A DNA stretch of 64,000 nt from Engraulis encrasicolus. Lineage: Eukaryota > Chordata > Actinopteri > Clupeiformes > Engraulidae. The DNA is taken from contig NC_085876.1 of the NCBI RefSeq assembly GCF_034702125.1, positions 12,894,253 through 12,958,252 on the forward strand. The letters are read 5' to 3'. Of this stretch, positions 46,054 to 64,000 are shown piece by piece. Position numbers and translations under genes: made by a program. The notes under the pieces were generated by a model. That model made no database searches. It was not told the origin of the DNA and saw only the letters and a list, made by a program, of their open reading frames with translations. Positions within the stretch are counted from its first letter, which is position 1. Each line of letters starts with the position of its first letter.

Positions 46054-49000
46054 CTATTCATCATGGAATTTGGGAAGTTTGTCTCCAGGAATGACCACAT
46101 GTTCAACTCCATCTTCGGCAATCACAACCAGGTGTACCACTCCTCCACTGACATTGTCCCTCCCTATGGCCAGAGCAATTGCTGAGAGAGAGAGAGATAG
46201 AGAGATAGAATATTTTATTGATTTTAATGAATATTGGATAATCCTAAATTCAGAAATCTCATTTCACCATCAATACAAACATGTTATTACAATTTACGTA
46301 CACAATATTACCAAAAGTATTCTCTAACCCATCCAAATGATCAGGTGTCCTAATCACTTGGCCTGGCCTAAGCATAAAATCAAGCACCTAGGCATGCAGA
46401 CTGTTTTGCAAATATTTGGGAAAGAATGGGCCACTCTCTGGAGCTCAGTGAATTCCAGCATGGCACTGTCAGAGGATGTCACCTGTGCAACAAACTCAGT
46501 CATGGAATTGCCTCGGTCCAAAATATTCCACATTCAACTGTAAGTTTTATTATAAGAAAAAGGAAACGTTTAGGAACAACAACAATTTAGCCAGGAAGTG
46601 GTAGGCCACGTAAACTGACGGAGAGGGCTCAGCGGATGCTGAGATGCATAGTGAAAAGAGGTGGTGGACTTTCTGCACAGTCAAATGCCACAGAACTGCA
46701 ATTTTAATGTGACCTTCAGATTAGCCCAAGTATGGTACGCAGAGAGCTTCATGGAATGGGTTAACATGGGCAAGCAGCTGCATCCAAGCCATAAAACACC
46801 AAGTGCAATGCAAAGTGTTGGAAGCAGTGGTGTAAAGCATGCTGCCACTGGACTCTAGAGCAGTGGAGACATGTTCTCTGGTGTGATGAATTACACCTTT
46901 CCATCTAGAAATCTAATAGACGAGCCTGGGTGTGGAGGTTGCCAGGAGAACGGTGCATTTCGAACGCCATTGTGCCAAGTGTGAAATTTGGTTGAGGAGG
47001 AATTGAGGATTTCAGGATTTGGGCTCGGCTTATTTATTCCAGAGAAAGGAACTTTGAGTGCTTCAGGATACCAAAACATTTTTTTAAAAATGTGTCGTTG
47101 TACCACAAACTCACAGTATCCTTAGCTAACACTGTCTGTAGAAGGCCTACAATACAATCTATGTGTATATAATACCTTTATGAGATTATGCAGATAATAC
47201 GAAACAGCAGATAATGGGAAACAACTTGATCAGCTTTTCAACAAAAACCCCATTTAAAAAAAACTTTGGCTTGGGTTACCATTGGTGGCAAACTGTTGAC
47301 ACTCTTCTCGGCTCATGTCTGGCTTGTATTTGGCGTCCACGTAGCCATAGATGTAGGTGCTCCCCGACCCCCCGATAGTGAAGGGCTGACTAAGGAGCAT
47401 CCCGCCCAACGACACAGTGTACACCTGTCAGGACGAGCAGACATATTAACATTTATATGTGAAATAGGTTAAAATTTCGCCACCTGACCCGTATACCCAT
47501 CAAAAGAAGCAGTAGAGGTACATAAATCTAAATAGCTTATTGTACGCAGCTAAACCTCTTATTGGAGCATAGCTCTTCAAATAACATGTCCTGGATGACT
47601 GAGAATCTTTACAGAAGTTTTTTTTTTTTTTACAGTAGAAGTAAATGTCACAGAAGTCATTGGATTGCTGAGATATTTATCTCATTTAACATGATAAGTA
47701 ATGTTGGTGCATCCAGTGTACTACAGTTTCTGTCCATGCTGTCATGTTGCAAAGTGAATAACACGGCAACCCACTAAATTCACAACTTCTTCATGACATC
47801 ATATTGTGCTCAGATCTGGCTGGCAGTTGTGTTGTTTACAACAGCCACAGAGCAGTAGAAATAGGGGATCTTGTATTTTAGAAAAAGTTGACACACTGAC
47901 ATACCGTACTGTATGATAATACTACTTGGATTTGATAAGTTGTTTGTGTCACATGGTTGATACATAATGTGTAAGATTTCCCTCTTCTTCAAACTTGCCC
48001 AAACTCAGAAGTCACAGCACCACCTGTGGATTCTCACCTGTGGGCCTTTCTTCCTGTCCCAGCCTGCGGTGATGAAGCCGGCCTGGAGTTCCTCCTTGTT
48101 GCTGTAGCAGAGCTCCTTCATGACGGAGGCAGCAGCCTTCACCAGCGGAGGAGACTCCATCTGGATGCTGCAATATAGACATTTGATTGATATTGATAAA
48201 ATGTATTATTATCATTATTATTATTGCCAGAAATTGAATTATTTCATACAAGTCCTTCCATTAATGCATGACTTCAGAGAAATCCAGAAATTCAGCCATT
48301 GAACCACCAACAAAATTGGATTTGATGGAAAGTCATGGACAGCTAAAACACATTTTTTTACACAATGAGTTTATATGGAAAGACCATAAAACAAGTAAAG
48401 AGCCTGTCATGAGGCTTACAGTAAAAACAATCACTCATTGTGGAGGTAACTAACCTATGAAAAGACAACTGGAACTTTGCCATTTTGGTAACTGCCTGTG
48501 CATCTGCTAAGGATCCGGCAATACAGCAGAATATCCTGTCATGGACCTGGATAAGCTTGTTGATGGTTTTTGAACATACATATGATCTGGGAAGGGCAGA
48601 AAAAAGACCGTTTCACGTGTTGAAGGCCTACACAACAGTTGAATAAGCCTGAATTCTGGTCATAACCTACCCGCCCATAGATGCCCTGGAGTCAGAGCCA
48701 ATGATGACACCGCCATTGAACTTGACTGCTAGTATGGTGGTCTGGAAGAGAACAGATATTAGTTGAGGCTCAAGAGTTGTATTGCGTTCGTTGCCTAAGC
48801 CGAAAAACTGTTATTGCCCTGAGCGCATGGGTGACGTATCATATTTGAAAATCATACACAGTTGTAAAATTACAAACATGAATGATGACACGAAATGAAT
48901 GCGATGAATGCGAAAGTGAAAGTGTTCACAACTGGCTTTGTTTAAGCGAATTTAACGCGCAGTAGGCTAACAAAAACAAAAAACGCGCACAAAATTCACA

Positions 49001-49188
49001 TGAATTCCTAACGACATTCAAAGACATGTAGCCTATGCAAGCCTGTTATTGTGTGCATTTTAACTAGGCCTACAACAACGTTTGAACACAGCTAGGCTAT
49101 CTTCTCGTACTGGTGAAAGCAGCGCAATTCTACTACTTACCCCAGTGCTGACACCTTTTATTTTCGAGTCCGAAATCTCGATGTTCAT
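46054..49188 (-). CDS. psmb12: PSMB12, second beta1-type proteasome subunit
   Basis: PSMB12 is a PSMB6/PSMB9-like proteasome beta subunit found in the class I region of fishes; which beta position it fills is inferred to be beta1. Six in-frame exons: 49188-49141, 48741-48671, 48586-48455, 48167-48038, 47424-47280, 46181-46054; 217 residues. A 16-residue propeptide ends STG; the mature chain starts at Thr17 ([11 protein letters not shown]). Asp17 is present, but one residue is inserted (SRASMGGSYVC), so the lysine equivalent to K33 is at 34. The S1 pocket reads CCIAGSLAD, Ile at the position of Arg45 of beta1 and Leu for Ala49. [11 protein letters not shown] and the ending [10 protein letters not shown] fit the family. 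An upstream frame extension has no ATG, so the start is secure. Intron 5 holds a dead Tc1-like transposase. It is divergent from psmb13 across 198 bp. Confidence 0.9.
46300..47105 (+). pseudogene. Tc1/mariner-like transposon remnant in psmb12 intron 5
   Basis: Plus-strand frames with stops show pieces of a Tc1-type transposase: a region translating near 46400-46560 to [24 protein letters not shown] text, then around 46790-47000 blocks corresponding to the ARKHAAT-like, WSDE-F and [16 protein letters not shown] segments of the DDE domain. Many frame breaks and stops; both terminal repeats are degraded. Orientation is opposite to psmb12. Confidence 0.65.
48912..48923 (-). promoter_or_regulatory. 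IRF-like element in psmb12 intron 1
   Basis: GAAAGTGAAAGT on the plus strand matches GAAANNGAAA. It lies about 270 bp inside psmb12 from its start codon and could serve the shared psmb12/psmb13 promoter. Confidence 0.45.
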
Positions 49189-49386
49189 TTTACTGACCGC
49201 GAAAGACGAGGTGAGGCTGAAGATGCTGAACTCATGCAATACCAATTACTAAGGCAAAGTCTGTTATCGTGTCGTGCGTGTGGATTGGAAGGTACAGCGA
49301 CCTCGCTTGATATCGGGAAGCACTGCCACTTTGTGAATTAAGGAACTGATCTAAAGGTGGAGTAGGCTATCAGTTCGCTCCCTAGC
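49189..49386. promoter_or_regulatory. Bidirectional promoter region, psmb12/psmb13
   Basis: Only 198 bp separate the two start codons, which face away from each other, so both genes must share regulatory sequence. No TATA box is evident. IRF-like motifs flank the region within intron 1 of each gene rather than inside it. Confidence 0.6.
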
Positions 49387-60511
<11,125 letters not shown>

Positions 60512-61164
60512 ATGGCTGTCAGAAACATACAGCACTTTGTCATCTTCGATGTTGAAATTAAGCATAAAGGACCGTGCATATTACACATTAACCGTTAAAA
60601 ATAATAATAATAATAATAATAATAACCCACCAACGAGTTTGTGGGTGTCTTGTGAAATGCCGGGTCTGTAAGTAATTAAGGTTAAGCTTATCCCATTGTT
60701 ATGATTTTGAAGATTTATTCATATAACTCATGTAATGATGCAACACAGCAAAATGTATTTTTTGTACTTTGAAATTAGTTCGATTAGTTGAACTACTATG
60801 GATGCTTTTATATTGAGAAAAGACCAACCATTAAACATATCTGGGAGACTGGACTGCTTCAGTTACTTCAAGTATCAAACTATTTCCACAATGGATGTTT
60901 AAAACTGCCAGCTGACTTGTAGGTCTCAAATCTATCAGCACGAGACTCAATGTATGTTTGAAGAGCTCTCAAAAAGCTGTAAAACAGGTGTTTTCAACCA
61001 GTGGTCCGTGACACTGGTGGGCTGAGGAAATATTGCTGGTGATCTGTAACTTGCTATGCATTTAGCTACTACAAATACACACAAGTGCAAACGCAGTGGG
61101 TGGCAGGCGGACTAACTGCTCACTCTGAATGAATGGCCCGGAAGAACCGGTTAAAAATACCTGC
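60512..61164. other. psmb13 3' flank
   Basis: Likely 3' untranslated region with an (AAT)n run at 60598-60627 and an ATTAAA polyadenylation-like hexamer near 60829; no AATAAA is seen. 60985-61060 (GTTTTCAACCAGTGGTCCG) resembles the left end of a hAT MITE. Confidence 0.45.
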
Positions 61165-63260
61165 TATAAAGGATAATTAAATGCTATTCTAATAAATATT
61201 TTATTCTTTTCAACTTTAAAAAAAAACTTAAATACTGGATGATAGCACAGATACGGGTACCTGCATGGCGTTTCCGCCTGAAGCACCTCCGCCGGTGCCA
61301 GTAAGGTAGCTGCAGGGTCGTCAGCCGGGAGCCACCCCATATCATTGATGTTTCGCTCCATTATTCCCGGAACATCTCAGGGTGGTGGAGCAACGGCAGG
61401 GACGTCTCCCTGCCGCCCCCTGCAGCTACCCCTAGGACCCCTCTTTCCCCCATGACCTGTCCCTCCTTCTCAGCCATAGCCAGAAGCTGGCTCTTTCAGC
61501 TTCTTCTGCCAATTCCTTGGCTGCCCTCTTCAGTTTTGGGCCGGTGACCCCCATCCTCCTCATAAAGCGCTGGATGGAAGTTCCAATAAACCCCCTGCAG
61601 CCCACCTCCACAGGAAAGATGTTGGCTGTCCAATCAGCCTCTCGGCACTCGGCTACCAGCTCAGTGTACTTCTCCTTCTTCCTTTCGAAGGCCGCTTCCA
61701 TACCACCCTCCCAAGGGACAGTGAGCTCTGCCATGAGCACTGTTTTGGCTGCAGGGGACCAAAGGATGACGTCTGGTCTGAGCGAGGTGGTAGTTATCTC
61801 CGGTGGAAACTTGAGCTGCTGGTCAAGATCCACCTTCAGATTCCAGTCGCATCCCGGTGTTAGTAGTGCTGGTCTTTGGCTGATGTTCTGAGCTCCCGCC
61901 CCTTGCTGTACGAAGTGGATCAGGGTCCGTGACTTCGATGGATGGTCTTTGGCAGCTTCCAGCCTCCGTGCCTCGAGGATCTCTGCCAGCTTTCGCAAGA
62001 CCTGGTCATGCCGCCACCTATATCTACCCTGGGCCAGCGCTGTCTTGCAACTGGACAGGATGTGCTGCAAACTTGGGTTTGGGGCGTTGCAAAGGTGGCA
62101 ACTTTCATCTGAGCCATACCACTGGCTCAGATTACTTGGGCTGGGAAGAGTGTCATAAGTGGCCCTAATAAGAAAGCTAAGCCTTGCTTAGCCTTGCTTC
62201 CAAATGTCGGGCCACTTGATGGTCCTGTTGAGCACTCCTTCCCAGGTTGTCCATTGGCCTTGCTGCGACTGACTGAGTGCTTTGATCTTGTACTGATCTT
62301 CTTCGCTCCTGACCACCTCTTCGATCACCAGTTGTTTCCTTTCCTTTCTTGTGGCTTTAGACCAGAACTTGGGGGCTTCTCCCCACCCCAAGCCGGCTCT
62401 CCCAGACTGTGTCCTGCCCACAATCTCTTTGTGCATGAGCCTGCTGATGGCCTGGTCAACAGCCTCTTCTGCCCTCCATTTGCGTCCTGTTCGAACAGGT
62501 GCTTTGTTGTTTTTCACAAATGGGTCAGTTGAGTTTCTCAGCTCCAGGACAAGCCTTGCCTTCTCCTGCTTGTAGCCTAGGCTGATAGACTTCAAAGGCA
62601 GTTGGAGCATGTTTCTCCCAAACAGGCCTACGTTGGACAGGCTCCGAGGTAAGCCTAGCCACTTACGGACGAAGCTGTTGGCTTTGGCATCCATCTTCTC
62701 TACCGTGGACGAGGTGATCTCGCACATCTTCAGGGGCCACATGAGACGCTGGTAGAGGGTGAACTGATAGCACCAGACCTTGAGTTTGCCTGGCAGGTAG
62801 CACTTATCAATTCTCCCAAGTCCGTCTGTAAGCTGCTGCATGATGGTGGCAGGCATGTGGGTGTCGGACAGGTCGGCCGTGTACTGCCTTCCCAAGCTTC
62901 GGACTGGTTGTTCAGCCAGGAGTGGGATCCTTTCCCCGTTCACTGTGAAGGAGATGAGATCGTTTCTGGCCCCTTTCCTAATCGAGAGACTGCGGGACTT
63001 TGATGGTTTGATGCGCATCCTGGCCCATCCAAGGAGTTCCTCGAACCTCTTCAAGAGCCTGGCAGTACATGGAGCAGTTTGTAAGAGGCTGGTTACATCA
63101 TCCATGTAGCTCCGCAGGGGTGGTAGCCGCTGGCCAGATTGTGATTTTACTCCTCGTCCCATCTGCCTCCCGCCAATCAAGATCACCTCAAAGGCTGCCG
63201 TGAAGATGATGGGAGAGACGGAGCAGCCCATTGCAATCCCTTTCTGGAGTTGGTGCTTAG
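61165..63260 (-). mobile_element. Truncated LINE with restriction-like endonuclease (Hero/R2 group)
   Basis: Minus-strand frame 63231-62188 is the reverse transcriptase C-terminal half: an MGCSVSPIIFTAAFEV block, then the YMDD box (SYMDDVTSL). The next part carries a CCHC knuckle (CHLCNAPNP, then HILSSC), and frame 62070-61432 has the endonuclease signature RPDVILW, then ELTVPWE and FERKKEKY. That order, RT, CCHC, PD-D/E nuclease, is that of R2-group elements; Hero elements are the fish members I know. It is cut at its 5' side near 63260. Two copies of AGCCTTGCTT side by side at about 62178-62199 break the frame between RT and knuckle. 61430-61165 would be its 3' untranslated region. Confidence 0.8.
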
Positions 63261-63481
63261 GTTACTAGCCACAATAGCCCAAAACACATCTAATAGTCCA
63301 AAACACAACACACATATATTTTTGAAAATAGTGTAGATCATTTTGGAAAATAACTAATTTTAACACCATGACTAGACTGCATAACTTATATTGTCATCTC
63401 GTAGGTGAAACGTACACAAACACAACCTGAAATTGCTCAACCCAAACAAAAGGGGAGTCATGGACATATTGTCCAAGGATT

Positions 63482-63664
63482 TAAAAAAAAAAGTAGGCCT
63501 TTATTATTATAGGACAGTGTGAGAGTAGACAGGAAATGACTAGGAGAGAGAGATGGGGTAAGGTCGGGACATGGCCCCAGCCGGACCGGACTCAAACCGG
63601 AGTCCCCATGGGCAACGTAAGCCCAAATGTGGGGGGCTTAGCGCGCTGCGCCACAGTGCCCCCC
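63482..63664 (-). mobile_element. tRNA-derived SINE, copy 2, with 12-bp target duplication
   Basis: On the minus strand the head reads CACTGTGGCGCAGCGCGCTA (A box region) and the B box is GGTTTGAGTCC (63588-63598), followed by a CCATCTCTCTCTCCTAG body. TGTCCAAGGATT flanks it on both sides (63470-63481 and 63665-63676), a clear target-site duplication. Confidence 0.88.
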
Positions 63665-63676
63665 TGTCCAAGGATT

Positions 63677-64000
63677 ATTTTTTTTAACCCTGTGACATTA
63701 TACAGTAATCTGACAACAGTTATGGGTATAGGCGTGGCACAGTCTGGGCAAATTTGAAGTAGGAAAAGGAACCATGGTCAGTGTGTATGTATAAAAGAAG
63801 AACACATAATTAATGGCCTAACACATTAGCCTAGTAAACTAGACGAACCTGCCTAGCGGTAGAAAAAAGAAAACATGGTGAGTTGGGCTAGCACTGCACC
63901 ATAGGGGTAACTCCAATAATGTAACATCTGGCCTCCATTGACAATGCTGTGATGTGTTTTTTTCAGTTTGAATCTGTGTAGGAGTGAGTCATTAGGTCTT
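63677..64000. other. Right edge, nothing recognised
   Basis: AT-rich intergenic sequence with no coding, RNA or repeat signature recognised. Confidence 0.4.

Noticed and set aside
49189..49245. Longer psmb12 N-terminus
   Set aside because: The upstream in-frame extension lacks an ATG; the first ATG is at 49188 and gives a propeptide of normal size.
61517..62168. Plus-strand frames at 61517-61891 and 61929-62168
   Set aside because: They are antisense shadows of the LINE endonuclease frame.

Overview
The window is vertebrate nuclear DNA, almost certainly from a ray-finned (teleost) fish. It holds the antigen-processing core of an MHC class I region: part of tap2 followed by four inducible-type proteasome beta genes, psmb8, psmb9, psmb12 and psmb13. 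psmb12 and psmb13 are fish/lower-vertebrate paralogues, and the transposon fauna (L2, Hero-type LINE, Penelope-like elements, hAT and foldback MITEs, tRNA-derived SINEs) is typical of fish. The species cannot be named from the sequence. All genes are split by GT-AG introns. I traced every exon junction by reading frame, and all five models join without a frame break.

Layout. 1-1195: repeats. 1196-5176 (-): the first eight exons of tap2; its last exons lie beyond the left edge. 5177-16384: a TE-filled gap with a stack of nested insertions (LTR element inside an L2 LINE; hAT inside a DNA transposon inside a Penelope-like element). 16385-21530 (-): psmb8, six exons, with a 3.3 kb TE-filled intron 3. 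21531-38417: 17 kb without a recognisable cellular gene, including a roughly 5.1 kb inverted-repeat structure at 30966-36057. 38418-40937 (-): psmb9, six exons. 41106-46053: repeats and unassigned sequence. 46054-49188 (-): psmb12, six exons. 49387-60511 (+): psmb13, eight exons, head-to-head with psmb12 over 198 bp, with a 7.9 kb intron 5 full of tRNA-like repeats. 61165-63260 (-): a truncated LINE with a restriction-like endonuclease domain. 63482-63664: a SINE with a 12-bp target-site duplication.

Function. psmb8 (beta5i), psmb9 (beta1i) and psmb13 (a beta2i-type subunit) would replace constitutive catalytic subunits to form immunoproteasomes. psmb12 is a second beta1-type subunit. Peptides made by these particles are pumped into the ER by TAP, of which TAP2 is one half. 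Interferon-response-like motifs lie just upstream of tap2, psmb8 and psmb9 and in the first introns of psmb12 and psmb13, which fits co-induction.

Most notable: psmb8 carries Phe at mature position 31, the mark of the divergent F-type lineage of this gene; psmb12 has an inserted residue between two catalytic residues and an altered S1 pocket; and an identical 150-bp direct repeat brackets psmb9.
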